64,000 nt of DNA from G965216255 sp965216255 (GTDB taxonomy: Bacteria > Bacteroidota > Rhodothermia > Rhodothermales > Bin80), in NCBI GenBank assembly GCA_965216255.1, contig OZ244148.1, forward strand, positions 682,001 through 746,000. Reading direction: 5' to 3'. Both the position numbers and the translations under genes were made by a program. The stretch's first letter is position 1, and every line of letters begins with the position of its first letter. Shown here piece by piece: positions 19,917 through 30,291 of the stretch. The notes below the pieces were generated by a model that ran no database searches, was not told the origin of the DNA, and saw nothing but the letters and a program-made list of their open reading frames with translations.

Positions 19917-20015
19917 TATGTCCCCTCATCGGGCTTCTACGGTGGCGTGTATGGACGCCGGGTTAGTTTCCTGTTGTTTGTGGTTAAGTTAAACGGGATT
20001 GCGGGCTGTTTTGAT

Positions 20016-21846
20016 CCCGGATTATTTACCAGCCGCAAGTATACAGGTGTAGACAATGCAAGAGCGGCTGTCGGAAGTGGTACATTCTGTTGTAAGGCAG
20101 CAATATCTTCGTGGAGCCTGCCGCGAAGCTGGTTTTGGCGTGGATGCAGGGCAATGAGCCCCGCTAAGGGCCTGTTTTCGACGCAAAGGCGTACCGTGAA
20201 GACGTACCTCTGCCGTTGAATAAGCCCGTACAGTCCAGAACCGATGCTGCGCTAATGGGCGCGGCATGGCCTCATTCCAGGGTAACCCACGTCAGCTGCT
20301 GGTAGCGCCCCCAGAACTGTCGCCAGAGCGCTGCGGCGCTGAAGGCTATCCGGATTTCGATATTACGTGCGTGCCGCACTACCGGCGCCCCAACCTTCAA
20401 GACCTCCTTCTGAAGTGTCTTCAAGTGCAGGTGCCGTGCTCCCGGCTGCTTCATTGTGCAGCGACCCACGTGTAGCACCTCGTACACAAGCAGGTAAAGC
20501 TGCAAAAGGACTTCATTGTGCGCCTAAAACGGCGTTTCTTCCGGCTGTGCTTCCTCTTTCCGTGGAATAGGTAGGCCCCGGTAATGGGTCTTGGGGCGTG
20601 GCGACGACGACAGCGCCATGGAACAGGCTTGATTGAGTTCTCCCATGTGGGCTTCGGCCTTACCCCTTCTGCGATAAAGATGCAGGATCTCCTCCGCCGA
20701 CTAGGCGTGCTCGTCATGATCGGTAATCAGGTAGAAGTGCTCGGGGAACAGTTCCCTGGAATTCGGCAGCACCACCAAGACGACGCGCCGCTCGCGCTCC
20801 CAAGACAGGGCGCGGTATTGCATAGCACTGTTCCTCTTCGGGTTGAACGCCCGACAAATAGGGCTCGGCCACTGCCGCCAGGACGTCGTTTTCCTTCAGG
20901 CGCATTATGTAGCCAATCCAAATCCGCTCCAGCTTACTGCATAACGCTCCACTGTCAAAGGCCGCGTCCAGCCGCACGATCACCTTCCGGGCCACATCCG
21001 TTCGCAGCCTGAGAGCGATCTTTTTGATAAGGTCGTAGCAGTCGTTTACGAAATGCGCACTGCCACGACGCAGCGTGGCGCCCGGCATGTCGCCGGTTTA
21101 CGCACAACTGGCAATAAGAGGCAGGAAGATGTTGCGCTTGTAGTGCCCGTTATAGGCACTGCCCTGCTGCCGAGCATGGGCATCCACGGGCAATGCGTCT
21201 ATATCCATGACCAGCGTATCGTAGCGCTTGCCGCCTCTGGCATGCAGGAGGCGCTCCATGGCAAAGGTGGCGACGAAATGGCTCAATCTGGCCAGGTTCT
21301 TCTTTGTGCCCAGCCTACGTAACAGCCGGGAAATGGTAGGCTGTGAGGCCAAAGGCTTGCCGTCTTCCAGCCCACCCATCCCTGCCTTCATTGAGGCGAT
21401 GGGGCGCATGGCCGCCTCATGGCGCAGACGACGCATATCACGCTGGCGCATCCTGCCCTGCACCAAGAGCAGCAAGACAGGCTGCAAGAGCTCATCAAAG
21501 CGATGCGTAATGCGCCCCCGAATGCGGGAATCGCGCAGGACCGCTGCCAGGCGAGCGGTGAGGCCGGTAAGCATGAAGAGCGACCGCAGCAAGATGACTC
21601 CGGCATCGGAGGTTAACTTTTCCGAAGGGTGCCCCGTGACTTTTGCAGACTTATTGAAGGGTGCCGTCAACACATGTCCAGCTGCTTTGGAGGCCATGGG
21701 ATTCACCTTGAGCGTATTTATGGTTCGGTATTCAAACCGAGAAAACTACTACGATGTTCCCGTATAACCGAAACATAATCAAGAGCTTACAAACCCAATA
21801 AGCCTGCCTTCGAACATCGACTTTACATTTATGTGAATAATCCGGG
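20016..21846 (-). mobile_element. IS1380-family element, nearly full length
   Basis: Bounded by the inverted ends CCCGGATTATTTACC (20016) and GTGAATAATCCGGG (ending 21846), about 1.83 kb, a normal IS1380 size. It contains one frameshifted transposase gene on the minus strand. Flanking bases show no clear target duplication. It is the parental type for four fragments elsewhere in the window. Confidence 0.85.
20272..21706 (-). pseudogene. IS1380 transposase, frameshifted
   Basis: Pieces in different frames together make an IS1380 DDE transposase. 21706-21098 carries LTSDAGVILLRSLF, PLASQPTISRLLRRL and TLVMDIDALPVDAHARQQG, where the first catalytic Asp lies. 21088-20714 carries VIVRLDAAFDSGALCSKLER and GYIMRLKENDVL. 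A broken stretch follows, and then 20505-20272 encodes the C-terminal LYLLVYEVLHVGRCTM and ALWRQFWGRYQQLTWV. At least two frame disruptions make it inactive as read. Confidence 0.83.
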
Positions 21847-21964
21847 ATTATAGGGCAGCTCACGACATATTGTTAGAGCAGCTTCCAAATGCACGCATTA
21901 TTGGTCTATTTTTGGCCAGAACTGTTTGACCAAGTGGATAGTGATCTATTTACACTTGTATCTA

Positions 21965-22943
21965 TCACGCCGCGCGCGCGCCCGACGGCAGGCCGTTATC
22001 GGCAATTAGAGCCTGATACGTAAGCCGCTTTCCTTCCATATCGGCGGCCAATCGCTTCATCTGATCGATCGTGTCCAACGGCCGCACGTTGTGGCGGCCC
22101 GCAAACTCCGCAACGTACCGGTGGAGGTGCTTCGGGCTGATCTTGTGGAACGTGACCCTTATGCGCCCACTTCAAAATGGCCCAGAACGATTCAATTCCG
22201 TTCGTGTGGGCCATATCGCGCACGTGTTCGCCGACGCTGTGTTTCACGGTTTCATGTTGGCGGTTCGGCATGCCATCATACGACTTGTGGTCGTCCGTGT
22301 ACACTGTCGTTCCGTCTTCTGTGCGCGAAATCACGAAATCCTGTAGCGTTTCCTTGTCGGTGCCCGATACGACTTTGGTCGCAACGGTGCCGGTATCGCG
22401 ATCCTTCATGCCGACTACGGTCGTTTTGCCGACGGTGCCACGTCCTTCCATCTGCTTGCGTTTCGATGCGCTCATGATGCGTCATTTGCCGCCAACGTAC
22501 GTTTCGTCTACTTCGACCGGGCCTGCCATGGCGATGCGCCCTACTCCCGCATAGGCTTCGCGGATGCGTTGTAGCATGAACCAGGCCGTCTTCTGCGTTA
22601 CGCCGATATCGCGGTGGAGCTTCATGCTGGCGATGCCCTTAAGCGACGTGCCATCCAGGTACATCGCATAGGCCCATTTACGCAGCGACACGGGCGAACG
22701 GGCCATTACGGTTCCGGTTTTCACCGAAAAGTACTTCTTGCAGTCGCGGCATCGATACGGCATCTTGGCATGCGACGCTTCATGCGTGTTGTCGCTGCCA
22801 CAACTGGGGCAATACCGTTGGCCGTCCGGCCATAATGTGGCTTCAAACCATTTGCTGGCAGCCGCTTCGTCCGGGAATTTGTCTGCAAGTTGGACAAGCG
22901 TAATGCCTTCGCGGCCGTGTCTTCCGGGTGCGTTGTAAGCCAT
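21965..22943 (-). pseudogene. IS1595-family transposase, stop codon plus frameshift
   Basis: The first part (22943-22482) has the zinc ribbon CPSCGSDNTHEA...YRCRDCKKYFSVKTGT and ends at VEVDETYVGGK with an in-frame TGA. The same frame continues as RGTVGKTTVVGMKDRDTGTV, VYTDDHKSYDGMPNRQHETV and HTNGIESFWAILK. A frame change near 22160-22170 then restores FHKISPKHLHRYVAEFAGRH to the true end at 21965. Two lesions in otherwise conserved sequence make it a young pseudogene. Confidence 0.85.
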
Positions 22944-23336
22944 GAGTTCGCGTCGTATTCTGATTGCAACTGTCTGTAATATAAGGCATTAGAATCCAGT
23001 TGCCAACCGAGGTATATAAGTCCCCTTGCGAGGGTTGACACATTGCGCTTCGCCGGCATTACTGATGTACCGTCCAAGTGCTCTAAAAGTCCGTGGACTT
23101 TCCTTGTGCTGAACACACGCGAAGTTGGCGTTGCCTTTCAGCGGTACGCCGAAGCACCAGCGCCTGCAATCGGCCACATGTTTGCCTCCCTAGTCAGAAC
23201 CGTTGGATGGTGGATTGGCGAGGCTAGAACGGGCCTTCGGATCCGGGTAGCGGTCATTTCTGAAGCTGTCAAGCTTTGGCGCATCTGAAACACGGTAGCG
23301 CGCCCTAGGTACATAATCAATTGTCCCAATACGTTC
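22944..23336. other. intergenic region upstream of the DUF4175 gene
   Basis: About 390 bp holding the outer end of the IS1595 copy and presumably the promoter of the following gene. No gene, tRNA or convincing promoter box was identified. Confidence 0.4.
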
Positions 23337-26300
23337 ATGAACGAGCAGACCCTGGCAGTCCTGCATGCCATCCAGGCGCGCCTTCGTACGGCCACGCATC
23401 GCCTTTCCTTGGCGAAGCTGCTGCACGGGCTGGCGCTTTGCGGCGGCGTCCTTGCAGCCGTGATCCTGTGTGCCGTGGGCATTGAAGCCGGATTCTGGAT
23501 CGGCACAACGCCCCGCAGCATACTCTTTTTTGGCATACTCGTCCCACTTCTGATCGCGTCTGTGCTGTACGTTATCCGGCCACTGCTCCGTCTTACCGGG
23601 CTCTTACCGGCTATATCGGAGACCATGGTGGCAGGTGCCGTCGGCCAGCGCTACCCCGAAATTGCCGACCGATTGGCAAACATGCTCGATCTGGCAAATG
23701 GAAGAAGCAGCTCCGCCCCCGCTGCCCTTGTTGATGGAGCGGTGCGTATGCTGGCAGACGAGATCAGCCCTGTTGACTTCGAACGCGTAGCTAGTTTCGC
23801 GCCGGCAAAGCGCGCCCTTCGCTGGGCCGCGCTGCCCGTTTCTGGCTTGCTACTCTTTGCGGTGGTGGCCCCGACAACGTTTCTTGGAGCATCGCACCGC
23901 GTCTTCTCACCAAGTGCAGAATTCGATCCTCCCGCTCCATTTTCATTCCACGTGGAGCCCGGCGCTGCACGCCTCGTCAGGGGTGATACACTCAACATAA
24001 CGGCTCGCACCGCCGGATCCAGTCTGCCGCATACGGCAACGCTCTACATCCAGCGCACAGGCGAAGAGCTCTCGGAGGAAATAGACCTGGGTGCCGATCC
24101 TGCTGGCACCTTCCAGCACAGCATTGCCGCAGTGCGGGACCCGTTTCGCTACCGCTTCGAGGCAAGATCCGTCCAGTCCGACTGGTATTCCATAGCCGTT
24201 GCCACCCGCCCCATTGTCCGCGGGCTGCAGGTTGACCTGGTTCCGCCGGCCTACACCGGATTGCAACAGCAGCGGCTGCCGCTGAACGCGGGCAACATAA
24301 CGGCCCTAGCCGGCACCCGTGCGACAGTCCGGCTCCAGACCGACACGGAATACGTGGCGACGGCATGGCTTGAATTCGCTGCTGCCGGCGCGGATACGCT
24401 CGCGCTAGACGGCGACCGTGCCACCGGTACGTTTGCGGTCCGCCAGGCCGACACCTATCAGGTCATTCTCGAGGGCCCTAACGGTGTACGCAATGCCGAT
24501 CCCATACCCTACAGCATAGAAATAGTGCCTGATGTGCATCCTTCGGTTGACATCATAGTCCCCGAATCCAACTCCGAGCTGGATCCCTCGCTCGTGGCCC
24601 GCGTCGAGATGCGGCTCCATGATGACTTCGGATTCTCGAGCCTCCGGCTCTACTGGCGCCTGGCAGAGAGCCGATTCAGCGAAGTCATGACGGCATTCGT
24701 GCCACTCGAGTTGACGGTATCCGATGCGCTCGATCAGGTAGCCACGCTCGACTGGGACCTGGGGCAGGCTACCGGCCTCGACATTGTGCCTGGTGACGCC
24801 GTCGAATTCTTCGCCGAAGTTGCCGACAACGACGCGGTAGGCGGGTTCAAGACTTCGCAAAGCGGCATGCGCCTCCTTCGCATGCCTTCCCTTGCCGAGC
24901 GCTATGCGGAGCTGGACGAGACTCAGGAAGAGACCGAATCTGAAATGGAGGCGCTGCTGAGCGAGACGCAGGCCATCCGAGAGAAGTTTGACGAATTGCG
25001 CGATGAGCTCCGGCAGAAACCCCAGGGAGACTGGGAAGACACGCGGCAGCTGGAGAGCATTCAGGATGCGCAGGAGCGCCTGGAAGAACGGATTGAAGAG
25101 CTCAGTACGCGTCTGGAATCTGCTGCCGGGCAAATGGAGGACCATGCCCTGGTCAGCGAGGAAACGCTGGAACTGTTCCAGGAGCTGCAGCGCGTCACGG
25201 AAGAGATCCAGTCCCCTGAGTTAATGGAAGCCCTGCGGGCCTTCCAGCAGGCCATGGAACAGCTCGACCCCCGACAAATGCAGGAGGCCATTGAACAGTT
25301 TGAGTTCAACGAGGAAATGTTTCGGGAACGCATCGAGCGTGCCCTGGAGCTGTTCAAGCGGTTTCAGCTGCAAAAAGAACTGGAAGAGGCTGCCCGGCGA
25401 TCAGAGGACCTTGCAGAAGTGCAGCAAGCCCTTGCCGAAGAGACGGCCGATGCCGGAGCTGAGGAAAACCATGACGCGCTCTCCCGTGAGCAACTGCAGG
25501 CAAGGGAAGACATGCAGGAGTTGGAAGAGAGCATGGCAGATATTGCCCGGCGTATGGAAGAGACCGCCAACACGCCGCACGAACGCATGAATACCCTCAA
25601 CGAAGAAACAGAGCGTCTGGCGCTTCCCGACCAGATGATGGCCAACGCGCAGCAAATGCAGCAGGGCCAGCTTCAGCAGGCCAATGCTGGCCAGCGCCGG
25701 ATGCAGCAGCAAATGCAGCAGCTCCAGGGGCAACTGCAGCAACTACAGGAATCCATGGAAAGCCAGCGGATGAAAATCAATGCCGCCGGCCTGCGCCGCA
25801 CCCTGCGCGACGTGCTGCTCCTGTCCCACGACCAGGAAGCGCTTCGCGTGCGCCTTGCTGCAGCCGCTGCTGATAGCCCGGCGAACCGCGAGATGGCCCG
25901 GCGTCAGCAGGCCCTGTCTGACGGGCTCTCCGCCGTCGCCGACTCCCTCCAGCGCCTGGCCCAGGAAATTCCGCAGCTAACCCGCGAAGTACAGCGGCTC
26001 GCCGGCGCATCGCTGCAGGCCATGGAGGAATCCACTACCGCCCTCGCCGACCGGCGAGGGACGCAGGCCGTTGTGGGCCAGAGAACGGCTATGACCCACC
26101 TGAATGAACTGGCGCTCCTACTCAGTGATTTGCTGGAACAACTCATGAACGCTTCGTCGAGCTCGGCCGGCAGCGGCATGTCCATGGAGCAAATGACGGA
26201 ACAGCTCCAGCAGATGGCACGCCAGCAGGCACAGCTCAACGAACAGATTCAGCAGATGCTGAACCAGACGCAGGGCCAGCGTCTGGCAGCAGACATGCAG

Positions 26301-26723
26301 GCGCGCATGCGCCAGCTTGGCATGCAGCAGCAGGTTATGCAGCGGCAGCTGCGGGAAATGAGCCGCAACAGGGACGTGGCCCGCCAGCTGACGGGCGACC
26401 TGGGCAAGATCGCCGAAGCCATGGAAGAATCCATACGGGAGCTGGAGCGCGGCGGCGTTAGCCGACGCACACAGCAGCGGCAGCAGGAAATCCTGACAAG
26501 GCTACTGGATGCTTCCCGCAGCATGCAGGAGCGGGGGCGTGAGCGTCGGCGCGAAGGCCGGCGCGGCGAAGAGATACTGCGCGAGAGTCCCCAGGGTACG
26601 GATCCGGCGCAGGCCGCCCTCCTACGCCGGGCCCTTCTCGATGCCCTGGAACGCGGCTACACACCCGATTACGAAGAACTCATCAAACGCTACTTTCTCC
26701 TTCTGCAGGGCGAGTCCAGATAG
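23337..26723 (+). CDS. DUF4175-family membrane protein, coiled-coil rich
   Basis: A 1128-residue inner-membrane protein typical of Bacteroidota. Three hydrophobic helices lie near residues 30-50, 60-85 and 165-185. A beta-rich extracytoplasmic region of about 300 residues follows. From about residue 520 to 1090 it is dominated by charged and Gln/Met-rich coiled coil (ETEEEMEALL-like heptads, then QQMQQLQGQLQQLQ). It ends EELIKRYFLLLQ. The role of DUF4175 is not established; such genes often lie beside BatA/VWA-type genes, which are not present here. The last 41 bp overlap the convergent DCC gene. Frame intact. Confidence 0.85.
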   Translation: MNEQTLAVLHAIQARLRTATHRLSLAKLLHGLALCGGVLAAVILCAVGIEAGFWIGTTPRSILFFGILVPLLIASVLYVIRPLLRLTGLLPAISETMVAGAVGQRYPEIADRLANMLDLANGRSSSAPAALVDGAVRMLADEISPVDFERVASFAPAKRALRWAALPVSGLLLFAVVAPTTFLGASHRVFSPSAEFDPPAPFSFHVEPGAARLVRGDTLNITARTAGSSLPHTATLYIQRTGEELSEEIDLGADPAGTFQHSIAAVRDPFRYRFEARSVQSDWYSIAVATRPIVRGLQVDLVPPAYTGLQQQRLPLNAGNITALAGTRATVRLQTDTEYVATAWLEFAAAGADTLALDGDRATGTFAVRQADTYQVILEGPNGVRNADPIPYSIEIVPDVHPSVDIIVPESNSELDPSLVARVEMRLHDDFGFSSLRLYWRLAESRFSEVMTAFVPLELTVSDALDQVATLDWDLGQATGLDIVPGDAVEFFAEVADNDAVGGFKTSQSGMRLLRMPSLAERYAELDETQEETESEMEALLSETQAIREKFDELRDELRQKPQGDWEDTRQLESIQDAQERLEERIEELSTRLESAAGQMEDHALVSEETLELFQELQRVTEEIQSPELMEALRAFQQAMEQLDPRQMQEAIEQFEFNEEMFRERIERALELFKRFQLQKELEEAARRSEDLAEVQQALAEETADAGAEENHDALSREQLQAREDMQELEESMADIARRMEETANTPHERMNTLNEETERLALPDQMMANAQQMQQGQLQQANAGQRRMQQQMQQLQGQLQQLQESMESQRMKINAAGLRRTLRDVLLLSHDQEALRVRLAAAAADSPANREMARRQQALSDGLSAVADSLQRLAQEIPQLTREVQRLAGASLQAMEESTTALADRRGTQAVVGQRTAMTHLNELALLLSDLLEQLMNASSSSAGSGMSMEQMTEQLQQMARQQAQLNEQIQQMLNQTQGQRLAADMQARMRQLGMQQQVMQRQLREMSRNRDVARQLTGDLGKIAEAMEESIRELERGGVSRRTQQRQQEILTRLLDASRSMQERGRERRREGRRGEEILRESPQGTDPAQAALLRRALLDALERGYTPDYEELIKRYFLLLQGESR

Positions 26724-27018
26724 TGTGGCGCCGCCGGGCCACGTACCGGTAGAGCGCGTCCCGTAGCGGGCGCGGAATCAGGATGAAGATCCAGAGGAAG
26801 GACCACGGCGCCCCGAGATGGCGTGCCACGCGCAGCACGGCACTCGATTCGCGGTACCGCCGCCCGCCGCATGACGCCACCATCGAGTCGAGCCCGCATG
26901 CCGGGCTATCCTGCAGCACGCCGAACTTGATCCGGCCCATAGTGTCCCGCTGCCGTATCCAACGCACGGTCCCGTGGCAAAGTGGGCACGATTCGTCATA
27001 AAGTACTGTAAGGTCCAT
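26683..27018 (-). CDS. DCC-family thiol-disulfide oxidoreductase (DUF393)
   Basis: A 111-residue protein starting MDLTVLYDESCPLCHGTVRW, with the DxxCxxC motif that defines the DCC family, then a hydrophobic SFLWIFILIPRPLRDALYRY segment. It is assumed to act on thiols or disulfides; substrates are unknown. Its 3' end overlaps the DUF4175 gene. Its start codon is only 6 bp from the divergent chrA start. Confidence 0.88.
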   Translation of the reverse strand: MDLTVLYDESCPLCHGTVRWIRQRDTMGRIKFGVLQDSPACGLDSMVASCGGRRYRESSAVLRVARHLGAPWSFLWIFILIPRPLRDALYRYVARRRHTIWTRPAEGESSV

Positions 27019-27024
27019 CTCTTG

Positions 27025-28158
27025 ATGTCTGATCGCTCAGAACGCCTGAGGGAGCTTGCCCGGGTCTTTCTAAAGCTGGGAGTTATCGGCTTTGGCGGGC
27101 CTGCTGCTACCATCGCCATGATGGACGACGACATCGTACAGCGGCGCCGGTGGCTGAGCCGTGAGCATTTTCTCGATCTGGTGGGCGCCACAAACCTGAT
27201 TCCGGGGCCCAACTCGACCGAGATGGCCATGCATATCGGCTACGAACGGGCTGGGTTCCCCGGACTGGCCACCGCCGGCATATGTTTCATCGTTCCGGCG
27301 GCGCTGATGACCGGGACGCTCGGCTGGCTCTATCTGCTTTACGGGACACTACCCGCGGTGGAGCCTTTCCTCGTCGGGATAAAGCCGGCGGTTATTGCCA
27401 TCATCCTGGCCGCGCTTGGAAGACTCGGAAAGGCGGCGATGAAGAGCGCCTCCCTGACCCTGGTGGGGATGTCGGTAGCCATTGCCCTGCTTTTCGGGGT
27501 CGGCGAAATACTCGCACTCCTCGGCGGCGGTCTCCTCGGACTCGCGTGGCTCCACCTCCGTGCCCGCCAGATGGAGGCTGGACTGCTGGCGGTGGGCATC
27601 GCCGGTTTCCTAGCACCGCTCCAGGCGACCAGGGATGTTTCCCTTTGGGCGCTCGGCCTGTTCTTTCTCAAGGTGGGAAGCGTGCTCTACGGCAGTGGCT
27701 ACGTACTCATCGCCTTTCTTGAGGGCAACCTGGTTCAGGACTATGGATGGCTGACCGAGCAGCAGCTGCTGGATGCCGTCGCGATCGGCCAGTTCACGCC
27801 GGGCCCGGTGCTGACTACCGCCACATTCATCGGCGTACTGCTTGCAGGCTTCCCGGGCGGCGTGGTGGCCACGGTGGCCATCTTTCTGCCCTCGTTTGTT
27901 TTCGTGGCCATGCTTAACCCCCTCATACCGCGGCTGCGCCGCTCGCCGGCTGCGGGATTCTTTCTGGATGCGATAAACGTGAGCGCGCTCGCACTCATGG
28001 CTGTTGTCACCGTACGGCTTGGCGTAGCCGTGCTGGCAGGCTGGCCCCCACTCGTGGTCTTTGCACTGGCCGCCGTCGCTGTATTTCGATATCGCATCAA
28101 CGCCGCCGTTCTGGTGCTGGGCGGCGGCGCGCTAGGCTATGCCCTGCAGCTGCTCTAG
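27025..28158 (+). CDS. chrA: chromate transporter
   Basis: A 377-residue polytopic inner-membrane protein of the CHR family with two homologous halves. The N-terminal half has FLKLGVIGFGGPAATIAMM and NLIPGPNSTEMAMHIGY. The C-terminal half has FLKVGSVLYGSGYVLIAFLE and AIGQFTPGPVLTTATFIG. This long form exports chromate in studied members; many homologues have unknown substrates. I chose the ATG at 27025 because the conserved helix begins a few residues later. This places the start 6 bp from the divergent DCC gene. Confidence 0.92.
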   Translation: MSDRSERLRELARVFLKLGVIGFGGPAATIAMMDDDIVQRRRWLSREHFLDLVGATNLIPGPNSTEMAMHIGYERAGFPGLATAGICFIVPAALMTGTLGWLYLLYGTLPAVEPFLVGIKPAVIAIILAALGRLGKAAMKSASLTLVGMSVAIALLFGVGEILALLGGGLLGLAWLHLRARQMEAGLLAVGIAGFLAPLQATRDVSLWALGLFFLKVGSVLYGSGYVLIAFLEGNLVQDYGWLTEQQLLDAVAIGQFTPGPVLTTATFIGVLLAGFPGGVVATVAIFLPSFVFVAMLNPLIPRLRRSPAAGFFLDAINVSALALMAVVTVRLGVAVLAGWPPLVVFALAAVAVFRYRINAAVLVLGGGALGYALQLL

Positions 28159-28570
28159 TGCCCTGCATGGCGCCGGATGTAGGAGGCGCGCAAGGAGGAG
28201 CGTGGCCACGAGCGCATCCGGCGCGGGCCGCACACCGGGAAGCACTGCGTATGAGCCGCCAGGAACGCCCTGCCCGCTTCCGGTGGACCGGTATCATACC
28301 CAGTCGGACAATCCCATCCACCGGGCAGCGAAAGCGCGGTAGCCGGTCCGGTGCTCGCCGGGTTTGTGGGCGAGACACCAAAGTGCGGGCCTGCCTCCGG
28401 ATTCGGGATCCGCGCCAGCGATCTGCCACGGAAGGCTATGGAATGGCCGCACGCTCTGCGGCCCAGCGGCGCTTGCGAGGTCCTGCGTAAGTGCCGACGG
28501 GCTGGCGGTGACTGCGCGCCGCTTCAGATCCTTCCCGCGCCGCCGGGCAGCATCCGTGCAAGAAACGCTC
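28159..28570. other. intergenic, nothing recognised
   Basis: About 410 bp between the chrA stop and the etfA stop (convergent). No gene motif was seen, and no clear stem-loop with a T-run was located. Confidence 0.45.
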
Positions 28571-29524
28571 TTACACGGACGCCCGGATCTTTTCCGTTAG
28601 CGCCGGGACCACTTCGAACAAATCTCCCACGATGCCATAATCGGCGATCCGGAAGATGGGGGCATCCGCATCCTTGTTTATGGCCACGATGCACCGCGAG
28701 CCCGCAATGCCCGCCACATGCTGGATGGCGCCGGAAATGCCGCAGGCGACATAGAGGATGGGCGCGATCGTTCTGCCCGTCTGGCCTACATGCTCGGCGC
28801 GTGGTCGCCATCCATCATCGCTTACCGGCCGGGAGCACGCAAGGGTAGCCCGTGCGCCGAGCACATCTACCAGCGCCTCGAGCAGCGGCCAGTGTTCGGG
28901 TCCCTGCATCCCCCGGCCACCACTTACTACAATATCGGCTTCCGCAACATCGAGCCGGGCCGTTTCGCCGGACATGCTCCGCTCTATCGTCAGGCGCCGC
29001 TCCGGCAGGTCGACTCCCATCGCTACCAGGGCAGACGCGACGTTCGCCCCGTATGCCGGATATGCTCTGGGACGCATGGTGGCCACTACCGGCTGCGCGG
29101 ACAGCTTTACGTCCATCAGGATCTTGCCGCCATACGGAGCACGGGTGAAGACCACGCCTTCTTCGCGCACCGCGCTTTCCACGCAGTCTTGTGCCAGCGA
29201 GACGCCTAGCCGGTGCGCCACGCGGGCTCCCAGGTCCTTACCCGTGGCCGTGGCGGCCATCAGCACCATTCCTACATGCAGGGAGCGGGCCGCGGCGGCC
29301 GCTGCTTCGGCATACATATCCGGATCGTACGCCGCAAGGCGCGCATCGCCAAGGGTGTAAACCCGGGGCGGTCCCGTGATTTCGCCCACGCCCGGCCCTA
29401 TCACCAGGGCTGCCCAGTCCGACCCGGTGGCGTCGGCGATCTGGGCCGCCACCGTAAACACTTCGCGGCTGGCGGCGCGGATGCCACCAGACTCCCGCTC
29501 CACTACAACAAGAATCGTGGACAT
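28571..29524 (-). CDS. etfA: electron transfer flavoprotein alpha subunit
   Basis: A 317-residue EtfA. The N-terminal domain (MSTILVVVERESGGIRAASR) is followed by the C-terminal FAD domain with SGGRGMQGPEHWPLLEALVD, VGQTGRTIAP, LYVACGISGAIQHVAG and INKDADAPIFRIADYGIVGD, the family signature. It accepts electrons from acyl-CoA or related dehydrogenases together with EtfB. Only 4 bp separate it from etfB. I chose the ATG at 29524 over the longer frame to 29566 because it begins the first beta strand. Confidence 0.95.
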   Translation of the reverse strand: MSTILVVVERESGGIRAASREVFTVAAQIADATGSDWAALVIGPGVGEITGPPRVYTLGDARLAAYDPDMYAEAAAAAARSLHVGMVLMAATATGKDLGARVAHRLGVSLAQDCVESAVREEGVVFTRAPYGGKILMDVKLSAQPVVATMRPRAYPAYGANVASALVAMGVDLPERRLTIERSMSGETARLDVAEADIVVSGGRGMQGPEHWPLLEALVDVLGARATLACSRPVSDDGWRPRAEHVGQTGRTIAPILYVACGISGAIQHVAGIAGSRCIVAINKDADAPIFRIADYGIVGDLFEVVPALTEKIRASV

Positions 29525-29528
29525 GAAC

Positions 29529-30278
29529 TCAGAGGACCTTGGCCTCGTCACGCAACAAGTGCACAAGCATATCGACGGCGCCCTGCTCGAAGGCGAACAC
29601 CCTGCCTGTCGCCTTGCTTTCCGGCAGGCGCACCCGCGCTACGGTGAGTCCGCCCTCTCCCGTTTCCGCGGCCACGGCTTCAATAGGCTTGCGCTTTGCC
29701 TGCATGATGCCTCGGAAGGACGGATAGCGTGGTTCTGCCAGGCGCCGGTTTACGCCGATTACGGCGGGTATCGCGCACTGAACCCGCTCCTCTGCCCCCT
29801 CCACCATGCGCCGCGCCGCACACGCGTCGCTGCCAACATCTATCGCCTCCACAGCCGTGATACAGGGCAGGCCAAGATGCAGCGCCAAGCGCTGCGGCAC
29901 CTGGGCACCCTGGCTGTCAATGGCCTGCTCACCGGTTAGGATGAGGTCATACTGCGCACGCGCCAGCACGAGAGCAAGTGCCTGTGCCACCTGCGCAGGA
30001 TCCACGGGCATTTCATCGCACGCGAGATGAACACCCCGGTCCGCCCCCATGGCCAGGGCTTCCCGGATGGCCTTCTCTACTCGCGGAGGCCCCAGGGCGT
30101 ACACGGTCACGGTGCCGCCTTTCTCCTCACGCAGCCGCAGTGCCAGCTCGACGGCCGTTTCGTCATGGGGGCTTATAATCCACGTCCCTTCGTGGCTTGC
30201 AACAGAGCGCCCCTCCGGCCCGGGCAGGATACGCGCTTCGGTATCCGGCGTCTGCTTTATGCATACGGCGATGTCCAT
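29529..30278 (-). CDS. etfB: electron transfer flavoprotein beta subunit
   Basis: A 249-residue EtfB with MDIAVCIKQTPDTEARI at the start, YALGPPRVEKAIREALAMGA, ILTGEQAIDSQGAQVPQRLA and the closing signature PAVIGVNRRLAEPRYPSFRG followed by IMQAKRKP. It forms the AMP- and FAD-binding heterodimer with EtfA. It begins 13 bp after the lipoprotein stop, in a tight operon headed by a TonB receptor gene. Confidence 0.95.
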   Translation of the reverse strand: MDIAVCIKQTPDTEARILPGPEGRSVASHEGTWIISPHDETAVELALRLREEKGGTVTVYALGPPRVEKAIREALAMGADRGVHLACDEMPVDPAQVAQALALVLARAQYDLILTGEQAIDSQGAQVPQRLALHLGLPCITAVEAIDVGSDACAARRMVEGAEERVQCAIPAVIGVNRRLAEPRYPSFRGIMQAKRKPIEAVAAETGEGGLTVARVRLPESKATGRVFAFEQGAVDMLVHLLRDEAKVL

Positions 30279-30291
30279 GTGGCGTTGCTCG

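Noticed and set aside
24405..25145. 246-codon open frame antisense to the DUF4175 gene
   Set aside because: No start context or motif; opposite strand encodes a continuous family protein.
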